A DNA stretch of 64,000 nucleotides from Mesocentrotus franciscanus (lineage: Eukaryota; Echinodermata; Echinoidea; Camarodonta; Strongylocentrotidae). The DNA lies in the NCBI GenBank assembly GCA_037976565.1, contig CP137672.1, positions 19,616,335 to 19,680,334 on the forward strand, read 5' to 3'. The position numbers and the translations under genes are program-made. Of this stretch, positions 1 to 11,512 are shown in pieces. Position 1 is the stretch's first letter; the number at the start of each line of letters is the position of its first letter. A model generated the notes under the pieces. It saw only the letters and a program-made list of their open reading frames with translations, did not search any database and was not told where the DNA came from.

Positions 1-162
1 AGAGACTGGGGAATTTCTTTATGGGACAACAGGTTTGCTGTGTGCGAGACTTGTACACCTATTAATGGTATTTCCACCAAGTCTGGTGTCAGCAAATTAT
101 GACCTACTGCACTTGGAAACCGATGAGCATCTCCCTTTAAAGTCTCTCTTGTATAACCTGTA
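1..162. repeat. Dispersed repeat, copy 1 (cut by the window edge)
   Basis: Similar over ~160 bp, same orientation, to 58859-59015. Shared segments include AAGTCTGGTGTCAGC, TGTACAC and ATAAACCTGTA/ATAACCTGTA. Not recognised as a named family; no coding potential seen. Confidence 0.7.
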
Positions 163-1138
163 TACCAAGTAGGATGTGCAGAGGTACCACTACACCAGAG
201 TTTCCCCTACTCTTTCACAAAGGGTGCACTGGGATCTCAACATGCATTGGCAGTGACTCTGGTATAAACAGGGCCTGCATTCAACATCCTATCCAAGGAA
301 CAGAGCTTTTTCCACTGGAACATTGCCTGCATCTATGAAACAGGTGAAGGGCAGACATCCGTCATTGTTATACTTGCTGCTATCCGGTTAAGTGCTTCAA
401 TTCTCACTTTCAATTTTTCACATTTGATGCAGCAACAGACAATCCGTTCAATTGCTTGTATTTGCATAACATTCCTGGGTTTCAATGCAAGTTGCAGTAG
501 GCGATCTTAATATTTGGCTGGCATATATGAAATCTAGGTTTGCATCTCTGTTAGAGCACTGTAGAAAATATGGTGGCTGCCCCTTTGTCACCCGCTTGGA
601 ACTTCACAGTCTTTCATGACGTACGAGTATAAAGTAAGGGTTAAATGAATGCCAGGATACCTGGTTTTTATTTGACATTTTCTTGAAATGGGAAAGAGAG
701 ATCTCTAGATGTAGGAGAGAGTGAATGAAATATAAATCATATAGTGCTAACCCTCATTTATGCAACAACAAAATGACTAATAACAGCAACCCATATAATC
801 ATGAACCCCTCTGACAATAACCCCCTAGGAAAATATGGTATCAAATACAGTATAGGAAGTTCAGAACAGCACTGCTTATGCTGTTGACCTGTGATTTAAA
901 TAGGGTCCAGAAAATATACACTCCTGTATACAAAAATAAAAAATAAAACAATTAGGGGGGGGGTGGGTTGGCTCCACACCAGAGCTGTTCCTGCAACTTG
1001 ATGCTTTTTACTTTTCAGAAATAGACCGTTTGGGTGATAGTTGTCTCACTTTTTTTGCCACACATCTGATTTAGGCTCAAGGCTTTGAAATGTGATTCAT
1101 TATAATTGTACATGTATATATCTTGTTGTATGCCACAG
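163..1138. other. Stretch without a recognised feature (probably ERAL1 intron)
   Basis: Because the first recognised ERAL1 exon starts mid-domain, this stretch should be intronic. I looked for the upstream GTPase motifs (GxxNxGKS, DTPG) and did not find them. A short G run (about 955-963) is present. Confidence 0.5.
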
Positions 1139-4100
1139 TTGCAGTTCTGGTGGATGTGTCTAACCAGTGGACCAATTTGAAAATGGATCCAGAGATTCTC
1201 CTTCAACTCTACACACACTCACATATTCCATCTATTTTGATCCTCAATAAGGTACATGTATTAGTAAAGCAAATCTTTGTGTACTACTGTGGTTAAAAAT
1301 ATAGTAAAGAATCTTTTTTGTTGATGGGATGAGGTGATGTTCACCTTCACACCAGATACAATGTTAAAGACACTTGAAGAGATACCAAAATTTGTACCAA
1401 AAATCAACGTAGAAGTCGAAATAGACTTGAAGTCATGACAGGTACTTCAAGAATCATACCAACAGGCTGGCTATGGAACCCTTTATACCTTATCTTTTAA
1501 GACATCACAAATGTATCACAATGCCAGAGATGGGTACAATTTTATCGTAAAATGATGGATGCTATTTTGTGTCACTTTAGACGTGTTATATACAACTATA
1601 ACACAGCTCTCTGTCTTATTCATTATTACCAGGTGGATGCTGTGAAGACCAAGCAGTCTTTATTTGAGATCACCGAGGCTTTGACAGAAGGTGTGGTTGA
1701 TGGCAAGGAGTTTGTGTCTCCCAGGAGAAAAGGGAAGTTCAAGAATCTGATCAGAGAAAGTCTGAATTCTGAAAGGACAAAGAAGAGACAGGGTGAGGAG
1801 GAAAGTGAGATGGGAAACGATGAAAGGAACGAGGTGGTTTCTGGACTTGCTGGCAGTGATGTGCCAAGAGATGGGCCAGAGTCATCAAGTAGCCCCAAGC
1901 AGGGGACATCGGACAATCCATCTGTGAGGATGAATGCTATGGAGCAGACGAACTGGTCTCACACGTCTGTCAAGGAAGAGGATAAAAGTAGACTTCATAT
2001 TCAGGATCATGATAGATTCAGCAATGCCTCGTCAGAACTCTCCAGCACCAGCCCCGAAGGCCACACACAAGGGAATGAAAGTCATATGACAAATCATGTG
2101 ACAGATGGCATCAGTCAGGTGACGGAACTCCCCAAACTTGACCAAATGCAAGGAAATGAAGGTCATGTGACAGATCATGTGACAGATGATGCAAGTCAGA
2201 TGACAGAAGGTAACACAGTGCAATCACATGACCTGGACATGAGAAAAAAAGACATTATGCAGCAGTACACAGCCAACCTCTTTGAACTCTCAGATGATGG
2301 AAATGAAGTGGTTGCTAGGCAACAGAGGGAGGAGCATGATGAGGAAAGAATGGAGATGGAGAAGGAGGAGATGGAAAGGCAACGAGAGGAGAGGAGGAAA
2401 ATGTGGAGGATGGCTAAGGAGAGGAGTGGATGGAAAGGATTCAAGGCTGTCTACATGGTATCTGCTCTCCATGGAGACGGTGTGAATGATCTAAAGGTAA
2501 GCTAGTGATGTATCTCTAGTGAAGTACCTGCTTTAGGTTCCAGGATCATTGCCCAGAGACAGTGTCAGATATTGAATATTCAGATATTGACATCTTCTAA
2601 ATAAGAAATGACTAGAAAATATCTTTTTAAGATATAACTGTTGGTGGATGTTAGATAGTATGAACTCTTCGTAGTATATACTGTTGGTCAAGGTACCTGT
2701 ACTAGGAGTATCTCAAACATAAAATAAACACAGCAATTAGTGACTGTGTATGACAAACAACAATCCTAGAATAGATTTCTGAGTCATTGGAAGTCGATGG
2801 AAGACCTGGAAGGAGACACTAGAAGAAGAAATGAGAGCTTCTGCCTTCTGGCCTCGGTGAGGTGTATTGTATGTTGAAGACGGGAAGGCTTGGAGAATGG
2901 CCATAATGGGGCTTTCACATATACACTCCAGGGCCCGTACGGCGAGTAAAAACAGACATTTTGGGAATTTTCGGCCGGTGGCCGGCCGGCTCCCGTACAG
3001 TTCCTACGGGCGCCGGGACATTTTTATAAGCCGTACGGGCGCCGTGGTGCTGAGTTGGCTGCTCCCAATTCTCCCGGCGTTTTTAATTGACCGTTAAGCC
3101 GTAGAAAGGCCGTAAAGGGCCTGTGGGGCACCGTACGGGTCCTGTGCGGGCTCCTGACGGTGCCCGGATGGGCCCCTCATGACTTTTTCTGTCAATTTTC
3201 AATGGAGGCGCGGATGTCAGAGGACAAAAAGTTCAGTGCACCGCACGGCACCCAGCCGGGCCCCGGGAGCCATCGGGTGCACCTGTTCATCGGACGGAGC
3301 CCGTAAGATGACCGGACGGCACCCGACCGGCACCTTTAAGGGCACCTTGCATTTTCACTCGACCAATTTTCACCGGGAACCTTTCGGGTGCCTCAGAATA
3401 TGTGACCGCACATGCCGTAGAAGTGAAAATCGGAAGGGTCCCGTACGGCCACTAAAATCCACGGTATGCCGCCGGGTAGGAAAAATCGTACAGGGCCCAG
3501 TGTATATGTGACCTAGGTATAAGGAAAATGGAACTTCCACCTCACAGGGGCCATGCACATTGTCACAATCATTTCATGAAAAGAGGTAAGTCAAAAACTT
3601 TATGGGCAACAGTTTATATCGCTGTCAGATTCATCCTACACATAGTAAAGTATTGGTGTGTAAATCTTCAGTTATTAAGAATTAAACTTTTTTGTTTCCA
3701 ACACAAATATGCCTTCAGGCTTTAACTTCCTTGCTGTATTTATATTCCAGGAGTTCTTGGTAACCAACGCCAAGCCTGGTGATTGGGAGTACCATGAGGA
3801 CGTGGTGACCAACCTTACTCCAGAGGAGATTGTCAGAGATGCAATTAGAGAGAAACTTCTGGAGACGCTTCCTCAGGAGGTCCCCTACAACATCTCACAG
3901 GTATGGAGCAAAACTGGTCAGTGGTCATGATTTATAATAACTGTTTTAACCAACAAAATAAACCATATTTGTGGTGACCAATTTGCCCTAGAGGAGATTA
4001 TCAGAGATGCTATTAGAGAGAAACTCCTGGAGTTGCTTCCTCAGGAGGTCCCCTACAACAGCTTACAGGTTTTAGGTAAACTGGTCAAGATTTATAATAA

Positions 4101-5742
4101 CCGTTTTAACCAACAACAAAAAACATCTCTGTTTGGTCCAACGTCGCCCCAGAGGAAACTTTCAAAGATACTATCAGAGAGAAACTTCTGGAGACACTTC
4201 CTTAGGAAGTCCCCTACAACATCTCAGAGGTATCAAGCAAAACTGGTCAGGATTTAAAATAACTGTTTTAACCTACAACACCAACAAATGTTTGTGGTGG
4301 CCAATGATGCTCCAGAGGAAATTTTCATAGATGCTATCAGAGAGAAGCCCCTGGAGACGCTTCCTCAGCAGGTCCCCTATAACATCTCAGAGGTATCGAG
4401 TAAACTGGTCAGGATTTATAATAACTACATTAACAAATAAAAAACATATTTGTGGTCACAATACTGCCCCAGAGGAGATGTTATTTTGTCACATAGAGGT
4501 AGAACAACAACGTTAAGAAATGGAGCTGGTAAATAAATGTACTAACTTGATTAGGCTTAATATTGCCTAAATTTTCATGAAAAATACGTTGTTCCAACCA
4601 AAATGGTATTCTGATTATTGGTGGTTTTGAGCCAACAAGTCTTATTCATATTTTTTGGCAATGTCATTTTAAGCGATTCCTTTCCCGTCTTTTCTCCTCA
4701 ACTGTTGGTCTCTCTCTATTTCTCTCTCACTCACTCTCTTGATGCAGATCATTAACTTGTATACATTTCTTGACCCATGATTTAATGAAAGTTATCTCCT
4801 CTACTCTTGTCCTTTAGTCCACTGAGTTATGGAGGACAGGAGAAAATGGGGAGCTGCACATCGTCCAGATACTAATCTGTCATAAGAAATCTCATGTGGT
4901 ATGTATATCATCTATTTATCTTCTTGTAGACCAGTAGAATAAAAAAAAAATCAACCCACTTTTTTATATTCATATCTCCATAGATATGTGTAGTCGGGTA
5001 TTTGTAATTCAATGTCACTGAGAAAGGCCACTTTCCTGAACAAGTAATATGGAAATAAGAGACGTGAAAAATAGTTTAGATCATGGCCACAATCTTGATC
5101 CCCACCTACAACCGGTATAATTATGTTAAACCAATACAAGGTAGTGTGTGCAAGAGTTTGTACGACATATGTGGGTTTTTGAGTGAAGTATCAGCAATAC
5201 TTTTCAGTGGAGTCTTTTCTTTGTAGAGGTGTAGAGGTATAGTGGATACATCTTCGGACTGTGGATCACATGGTTTTGCAGTTTGCCACTCTACACCCAG
5301 GTGTTCAATGGGTACAGGTAGAAAGGAATTCTGTGAATGCTGCATGCACCGAAATCAGTGGCCTAGCAGAGCTGGGGTAATATTGGAGCACCTTGAGTAC
5401 CTTGCATTGTGGATATGTGCTATAAAGATATCCATTTTTTTTTTCAAGGCTCCTTGGAAAAAGAAGAAAAAAAATCCTTTGAAAGAATACAACGTGTGGG
5501 ATTGCTGTGCCATGAGATGGAATGATTCCATCTGTTCTATGATCTAAGTCTCATCCATTCTCTCTCAGGTTTGTTACTCTGTCCATCTGTCCTCATTCTT
5601 GTCTCAATTTCTCACACAATTCTTCACTCAGAGGATGCTGGAGAAGAAGTTAGCATGGATTGGTCGCCAAGCAACCCAAGATCTGATGGATGCGTTCCAC
5701 TGTGATGTCAAACTCAGTCTTCATGTCAGATTCAAGAAATGA
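1139..5742 (+). CDS. ERAL1: Era-like GTPase, mitochondrial 12S rRNA chaperone (5'-partial, five exons seen)
   Basis: Exons read at 1139-1251 (or from 1145), 1633-2496, 3751-3900, 4818-4898 and 5632-5742 (TGA), each with GT donor and AG acceptor and compatible phase. Exon 1139-1251 ends LVDVSNQW...ILILNK and the next begins VDAVK, so an intron splits the G4 motif NKVD. The second exon ends with the G5-like MVSALHGDGVNDLK. Exon 3 (PGDWEYHEDVVTNLTPEEIV ... LPQEVPYN) matches the Era segment before the KH domain. Exon 5 has the KH-like IGRQATQDLMDAFHCDVKLS. The P-loop, switch and DTPG exons are not seen and should lie left of the window. In the family the protein binds GTP and the 3' end of mitochondrial small-subunit rRNA during ribosome assembly. 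Unusual: exon 2 carries ~220 extra charged residues, and the KH GxxG loop is not found. Identity is firm; the exact 5' splice site of the first exon is not. Confidence 0.88.
1633..2496 (+). CDS. ERAL1: ERAL1 large exon with charged low-complexity insertion
   Basis: 864 nt, 288 codons, in frame throughout. The first ~30 residues (VDAVKTKQSLFEITEALTEG) and last ~25 (WKGFKAVYMVSALHGDG) match Era proteins. Between them lie about 220 residues rich in E, K, R, S, T and D, including a degenerate internal repeat (GNESHMTNHVTDGISQVTE and GNEGHVTDHVTDDASQMTE, about 40 residues apart) and a predicted helical stretch rich in E, R and M (EEHDEERMEMEKEEMERQRE). The human protein has only a few tens of residues here. 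The insertion is probably a disordered or coiled-coil loop; its role is unknown. Confidence 0.85.
2915..3511. mobile_element. GC-rich terminal-inverted-repeat element in an ERAL1 intron
   Basis: Ends are inverted: TCACATATACACT with CAGGGCCCGTACGG on the left, CGTACAGGGCCC with AGTGTATATGTGA on the right. The ~597-bp body is much more GC-rich than its surroundings and carries many CCGTACGG/CGTACGGG motifs in both orientations, as sub-terminal transposase-binding sites often do. Open frames inside match nothing I recognise. Interpreted as a non-autonomous DNA transposon. Confidence 0.7.
3971..4483 (+). pseudogene. Tandem degenerate copies of an ERAL1 exon plus its intron flank
   Basis: The exon at 3751-3900 and about 70 bp of its downstream intron are repeated at a 159-169 bp period. 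Unit starts (GTGGTGACC or variants) lie at 3802, 3971, 4131, 4293 and 4452, the last truncated. Copies keep recognisable CCAGAGGAGAT, GAGAGAAACTTCTGGAGAC and CCCCTACAACATCTC segments and the intronic GGTCAGGATTTATAATAAC. They look non-coding: copy 2 has a one-base deletion leading to TAG, and copy 3 reads CTT CCT TAG. This is a local tandem exon duplication that decayed inside the intron. Confidence 0.85.
5226..5440 (+). repeat. tRNA-derived SINE, plus orientation, degenerate
   Basis: Begins GAGGTGTAGAGGTATAGTGG, followed by CGGACTGTGGATCACA, matching the tRNA-like head of the minus-oriented copies at 29995-30296 and 52852-53195 in reverse complement. It continues through CACTCTACACCCAGGTGTT and GGGGTAATAT as they do. 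The B box is eroded. Lies in an ERAL1 intron. Confidence 0.7.
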
Positions 5743-6007
5743 AATGCACCATACCATCTTGTATTCTATATCAAATCAAATCACTCTTAAATGTTCTTTA
5801 TCAATATATTTAATATGTTTATGAATTTATGATATGTACAAATGATATGGACAAGGTAGTGGTCCTTCGTGTTCTAAACCTTGTAAGCGTTATGGAACAA
5901 TGATCAATCAGGATGATACATGGAATTTAAATTCATGACAAAATCAAGAAATAACATGGATCATGCCATTTTACATGTATCTTCTTTATCCAATCAGAGC
6001 CTTCTGT

Positions 6008-6013
6008 AATAAA
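6008..6013 (+). promoter_or_regulatory. Candidate poly(A) signal of ERAL1
   Basis: AATAAA 266 bp after the ERAL1 stop, followed within ~30 bp by a T-rich stretch. Position and downstream T-richness fit a cleavage signal; transcript ends cannot be seen. Confidence 0.45.
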
Positions 6014-6718
6014 CAATACATCTTTTCAAAATTAAATCTTTTTTTTCTTCATTATTTGGTATGTGCCTGAGTGAGAGGTTTTTTTTTTTACTATCAATAA
6101 GCTGAAATAATAAAAAGCTGAGCTTTGATAACATGTGAAAGGGTAGTGAATTTCATCTCGACTGTTTTGCAAATGAAATTAATGCCAATCAGACGTAAAA
6201 TTTGATTCACATATTTTTACCAAAATAATCAACACAAATTTGTTAATTTTGAAAAGATATACTGTTCATATTTTTTTTCAAATAACATACCGGTAGATAT
6301 ATTGGACAATGTATGGTATGAATGGTATGGGCCAGACCAAAGTATTTGTTTTATGTGTGCCGTATGATAATAATGATTAATCATAATTTTGTTTCAGTCT
6401 GTGCAAATTAAAGTCGTGAATATGCAATGTTAATCTTAATTTGTCTACATAAACTGATTTTATACTGTAATTGTGATATGTGACTAGGCCTTCTATATAC
6501 ATAGAGGGTTACCTTTGACCGTTTCCATTCTGCATTCTGATCACCTTTTTTAAGGAATCATTCTCGACAATTTTTTTTCTTTTCGTTTACAAGATATCCT
6601 TGAATGTATCATAAAATAAACACATATGAAAATAAACCACAACATATATTCAATTCATTAGTAGTGCTTTTTATTGTAACATGTCGCCAGCACACTTACG
6701 TGTACAATATACATTATA

Positions 6719-6891
6719 CAGTCAAACCTGCTTTAGTGACCACCTGTCAACAAAGACCAACCGTTTACAAAGACCACATATTTTGTTACCCTTGAAAATG
6801 GTTTCTCATTGAAACATGTACTAAAGGAACCTGTCTACAAAGAACACTTTTTGTGTTTCCCTAGGGCAGTCGCTATAGACAGGTTTGACTG
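6719..6891. mobile_element. Mariner-type MITE (TA target site), copy 1
   Basis: Perfect 12-bp inverted ends CAGTCAAACCTG / CAGGTTTGACTG, flanked by TA on both sides (6717-6718, 6892-6893). Length 173 bp with no coding capacity. TA duplication plus CAGT ends is the Tc1/mariner signature. Confidence 0.85.
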
Positions 6892-6942
6892 TAGTATGTA
6901 GGAGTGTATAAACTCCAATGAGGTGTTATTTCAAATGTTAGT

Positions 6943-7093
6943 AGGGCCTTGTTTCATAAAACTTGTTATCAATAACAAATGACAAAATTCTACAACCAAT
7001 TTTCTCCCAGCCAATCAAATGCCATGATTTCAGGAACTTATAACAGTTATTGTGACTTGTTATTGATAAACAAGTTTTATAAATTGGGGCCCT
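6943..7093. mobile_element. Hairpin MITE with AGGGCC...GGCCCT ends
   Basis: Left end AGGGCCTTGTTTCATAAAAC and right end TTTTATAAATTGGGGCCCT are inverted; ACTTGTTATCAATAACAA has its partner before the right end. About 151 bp. One of several elements here sharing GGGCCC-GTTTCATAAA-like termini. Confidence 0.8.
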
Positions 7094-7125
7094 AATCTAG
7101 TAAACCCTGCCAACATAGAGTAATA

Positions 7126-7367
7126 CAGTAAAACCTTCATTAGTGACCACCTGTATAGAATAACCACCTGGCTATAAAGACCATTATTGTTCTCCTTTGA
7201 ATAGTGTTACTCATTGGAACATGTACACAAAGACCACCTGCCTATAAGGACCACAGTTTTGGTTTCCTTGGAAACGTGTACAAAAGGAACCTGTACACAA
7301 AGACCACCTGCCTATAAGGACCACATTTCTTGTCTTCTGCAAGTGGTCTTATATACAGGTTTCACTG
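7126..7367. mobile_element. Mariner-type MITE, copy 2, with internal duplication
   Basis: Inverted ends CAGTAAAACCT / AGGTTTCACTG flanked by TA on both sides. Longer (242 bp) than copy 1 because an internal ~65-bp block (AAGACCACCTGCCTATAAGG) is tandemly duplicated. Confidence 0.8.
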
Positions 7368-8514
7368 TAATAACATTGTGTTTATAAAGCACCCTTTTTC
7401 TTTGGATACAATGCATTGAGTACTAGTGCTTTCATCTGTTGGAACGATAAATCCACAGGATTGGGGGAGGGGGCACAGTACAGGGGGGGGGGCATGTTCC
7501 CCCTTGCAAAAATCTGACATATAGGGATACTACATGTTCAGACTTGATTTTCCTTTACAGATCATGTTTTCTTTTATTGGGGGCAAGTAACAATTTGACT
7601 TCATATGCTTGTGCATTGATCCAATTAATTTAATTGACAAAACAGAGAAATCATGGGATGATTTGTCCATTTGCACATGCTGGATCTTAATAGTGAAAAT
7701 CAACTGCCACAAGTAATCTTTGTAGTATTTTGGGTGAACATTGTTTCAAAATGCCCTTACAAAGCTCCAATTACATCTAATAGAATTAGCAGTAAGTTGT
7801 GTTTACCGGTAGTTCCTTTTTTGTGCATTCTCATTTTCTCTTCTTGGATTGTGCGTTTGACCCATTAGTTTGTGGAGTCAAGACATTATAAATACTTTAT
7901 ATTATCATTATTACATACTGGCAATTGGTAAATAGATTACATTGCTTGCACATCAGACATTTGAAAAAATACCATATTACATAATGTCAGTTCCACACAT
8001 AGTGGAAAACAATATAGCAGTGTTTATAAATAACTCTCTAAGATTTGACCTCACAAACAACTACATTTTTTGTTCAAAACATGTCTCTAATCCAATAAAT
8101 TGGCTACAAAATACTTGATTAGAAAATATCTTAAAGGATTCAGGAGCACTTCGTTGAATTTGAAAATGTTAAAATATTGACGTTATTCTGTTTAATACTG
8201 ACATTATTTTAATTTTTAAACCTTTCATGTACCAGGGGTAGTATTTTTTTCAAAATTACCTGCAATTCTAAAAGTAATACCCATCAGTGGGAAACTAACA
8301 CTAATCTTTGGCATTGAAAAATTACAAGTTGAAATGCATTGTAAATTTGTTCCATACTGCCTATGTGAAATTAGCAAGTAGTTTTCCTGAACCTTACTGC
8401 GATTTCTCAAACTCAATCTAAAATAACACTTATAACAGTGTCCATGAGGAGTCAAGGACTATTTGAAAAGAGATTTAACATAGATTTTAACCAGCCCTTT
8501 TCATGACCCTTACA
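7368..8514. other. AT-rich stretch, nothing recognised
   Basis: Contains a short G-rich patch at about 7465-7505 and no open frame resembling a known protein. Confidence 0.4.
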
Positions 8515-8740
8515 GAGTACCAAAGTACTTACATCATATTCGCTCGGCGTTTAGGTTACTGGTTCTGAACAGCAGAGCCTGTGCATGAGGTTCACCATGA
8601 AATTGTTCAAGCAACAGACTGGAGCAGGACGAATTCAGTGTTTGGCGCTGGTGTAATCACCACACTATTGTTAAGCACACAACTGTTTGGAACAAGCAAC
8701 CTTGACAACTTGGCCAGTATGACGTCACACTTTGGTACTC
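8515..8740. repeat. Possible small inverted-repeat element
   Basis: GAGTACCAAAGT at the left and ACTTTGGTACTC at the right are perfect 12-bp inverted repeats 226 bp apart end to end. The interior is less AT-rich than its surroundings. Only the ends support an element. Confidence 0.4.
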
Positions 8741-9189
8741 TATTCATTTACAAAAGGCATGATGTAATCCCTGAAAACTTGGCCTACAATTGCTAATCCA
8801 ACTGGAAAGTAATTATAAAATGACATATTAGCTATGAAAAATCAACTGCCAAAGAGAACAAGCCTGCTGATATACAGTTGTAAATCAAAAAGTAAACCAT
8901 ACCATTCTCAAATCAACTCTTAGAAATAAACTTTACATTAGCATGTACATGTACATTGTAGCATTTCTTGTTCTGTAGAATATATTTAATGTAGATTTGA
9001 TTAAAAGATATACACTGTACAACCCTTGGTGAAACATGAACTATGTTAACAACAGACAACGGTCTACTAAATTCTTATTTCGTGTTCATTTGACTATTCG
9101 TCATTATTATTGTTGATAAAAGACTCTTAGTGCCTACATATTGCTTAAAGATAATAATACATGCAATATTCTGGTGTTACATAGCGGTT

Positions 9190-9497
9190 AATACATCGAT
9201 GATGTCTCTAAGCGCTTTAGAGATATATCATAAACCCAGTCATCGGATTCAGGCTTGCCCAAACACGTATGCAAATTCTCAACTCCCTGGGGAACATTCC
9301 ACCCAGGCACCATTTTACAGACAATCATATTGCTGAGCAAACTACAAATTTGACTTTCACATCCTACCAGGTACCCATTTAACACCTGGGAGGAGAGAAG
9401 CAATGAACCTAAGTGCCATGCCAGGGAATCGAACCCACAACCTTTGCATCTCTAGTCCATACCAGTGTTTAACTTTAAACCACTCAACTACAACACC
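9190..9497 (-). repeat. tRNA-derived SINE, minus orientation, diverged
   Basis: Shares CATCGGATTCAGGCTTGCC, GGTACCCATTTAACACCTGG and the reverse-complemented B-box-like GAATCGAACCC with the better copies at 30 and 53 kb. The tRNA-like head is at the right (about 9425-9497). Confidence 0.75.
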
Positions 9498-10669
9498 AAA
9501 GATACCGAAAACTGTTTATCCACTTAAGGTCATACTACAACACAAGTCACACTACAACTTTTGATCACCAGCTAGTTAATGTTGCATTTTCCTGATGCAT
9601 TTTTGTTTTTCATTTCACTATGTTTCACCAAGATAACTTCAATATAAATGTACATGTATATCCTTCCCTTTTTATTCCAATCTTATGCATTTGATATTCA
9701 TCGTATTTTGCTATACATGTACCAATATTACCCTCTTGCACCGGTGCTACTAGTCAACTAGAGACGGCCAAGTTTTATTTCAGGAGTCACTTGACTCACA
9801 CACAGTATTAATAATAATACCCAATTTGCATTGTGACTTTACTTTGGCATAAATAAAGGAAAAAATATATAAAAGAACACTTGACATGATAAAATTTATC
9901 TGAAATTTAGTACTAGTCTTTCTCCTACTATTATTTGCAACCCAGAATTGCTACAGTAATGAAATATCAAAATGTGACATAGTACATTATAGAATATCTG
10001 TGCAGCACATTAAAACAGTTGATTTTTTTTTTCATCCACAGTTTCTTCTTGCAGTACATGTTGACAAGTGCTAGGAATTATTATTTGCTACAAGATTTCA
10101 AATATTTGTTGAAACTTCAGTCAAAAAGGTGATGGCAATGATGGTATGAAATATATTTTCAATTATTATCTAGTTGTGATGACACATGATTTTAGCTTCA
10201 TCCATATAATGCTACACACAGAATTTCAATTATTCTTGTTAAAAATGAAACACGAATGTTATTCTCTCAATTAAGTCTCAACTAAACATTGTTAAGATTT
10301 CTTAAATTCACTCATTGTTTTTCTTTTAGTCTCAAGCAAAATTTGTAAATATTTCAACTGCTTAAACATAACCATATTTAAGTGATAAGTAGAAACTTTA
10401 AGATACACTGTTACCTCTTTGGATGTGCATGTACAGCAAAATGAAATTATCATCATCCTTCACATTATGCAGCAAGCTTATATTTGACTAAGTACAAGAA
10501 CACAGCAAATCACTGAAAGAGCGAATATTCAACACATTTCTAACAGTGTCGCAAAATCAATCCGGTTTCAAGAATGGCAAGATAACCATGAAATATAAAC
10601 AGAGAATAAAATAATTGTCCATATTTTTCACTCATAAATTTCATAAATAATTACATGTAAATATATTGT
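9498..10669. other. AT-rich intergenic stretch, nothing recognised
   Basis: Scattered short runs of A/T. A ~75-bp segment starting near 10619 recurs near 10775 inside the next element. No gene seen. Confidence 0.4.
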
Positions 10670-10875
10670 CTGTACAGAGCCAGAAGGGCTTTAACTGTGT
10701 GACTGTGCTAAAGTATATACCGGTATGTGGGTTTTTTTTCAAAATTATTCCAATATTCCAAATAATTTTCCAAATTTTTCACTCATGAAATTCAGTTTAC
10801 AATAACATGCATAAATATTGACTGTTCAGAGCCTAAAGTATATATATGAGTTATCGCCCTTCTGGCTCCAAACAG
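10670..10875. mobile_element. MITE with GAGCCAGAAGGGC termini
   Basis: Left CTGTACAGAGCCAGAAGGGC and right GCCCTTCTGGCTCCAAACAG are inverted. Fragments of the same end occur at 44716-44755 and 54441-54510, so it is a family. Confidence 0.75.
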
Positions 10876-10973
10876 ACGAATAATTATTTGATCATTTGCA
10901 TACTAGTAAGCATATACACGCATGTTATCCCAAAATGTGGGAAACAACACAGGCACATGGTGTTTATCACACT

Positions 10974-11512
10974 TCATAGAGGAAGTCCACCCTGATATAA
11001 AGTTGGTTTTAATAGAAGCAGAAAAATGAGAGAAACAGGTCAGTGAAAGTTTGAGCAAACACCGATTAAAAATAAGATAGTAATGAATAATTGAAGCTGC
11101 GATCAATCAAACACAAATTGGCAACTCTGTGCTTATCTCGAGAGGTCCCTTCTCATTTGCCCTGTACTACAAACTTCAAAAATTCATATTTTCCCACGAA
11201 ATTTTTCAATCATATATTCACCCTAAATATAATTATTGCAAATGTTTTTATACAACCCCTGTATGAAACAAATCTATTCCGTCATCAATAACTAAGAAAA
11301 TGAAAGCTTATGACATTTTCTGTAAAGACCAAATTGGAAAGGAGCTTGCAATATACGTCAGTGTTGCCAATTTGTGTTTCACTGATGACAACTTCATAAC
11401 TTTCCTATTTTTAATCGGATACGATTCCAACTTTCACTACTTTGTTTCTCTCCTTTAACTGTTTTTATTAAAACCAACTCGATATGAGGGTGGACTCGGA
11501 CTTCCCCTTTAA
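10974..11512. mobile_element. TTAA-associated MITE family A, near full-length copy
   Basis: Left AGGAAGTCCACCCTGATAT and right ATGAGGGTGGACTCGGACTT are inverted, with longer sub-terminal inverted similarity (TTTTAATAGAAGCAGAAAAA; GATTAAAAATAAG; GTGAAAGTTTGAGC). The right end abuts TTAA; the left flank is TTCA. Other copies: 51256-51766, 13841-14149, 27690-27900 and a scrap near 25012. No transposase seen, so it is non-autonomous. Confidence 0.8.

Noticed and set aside
1552..1632. Open frame from an ATG at 1552 running into the ERAL1 exon
   Set aside because: Upstream of the AG at 1632 the sequence is intronic; the NK of the NKVD motif comes from the exon ending at 1251, so this ATG is not the start.
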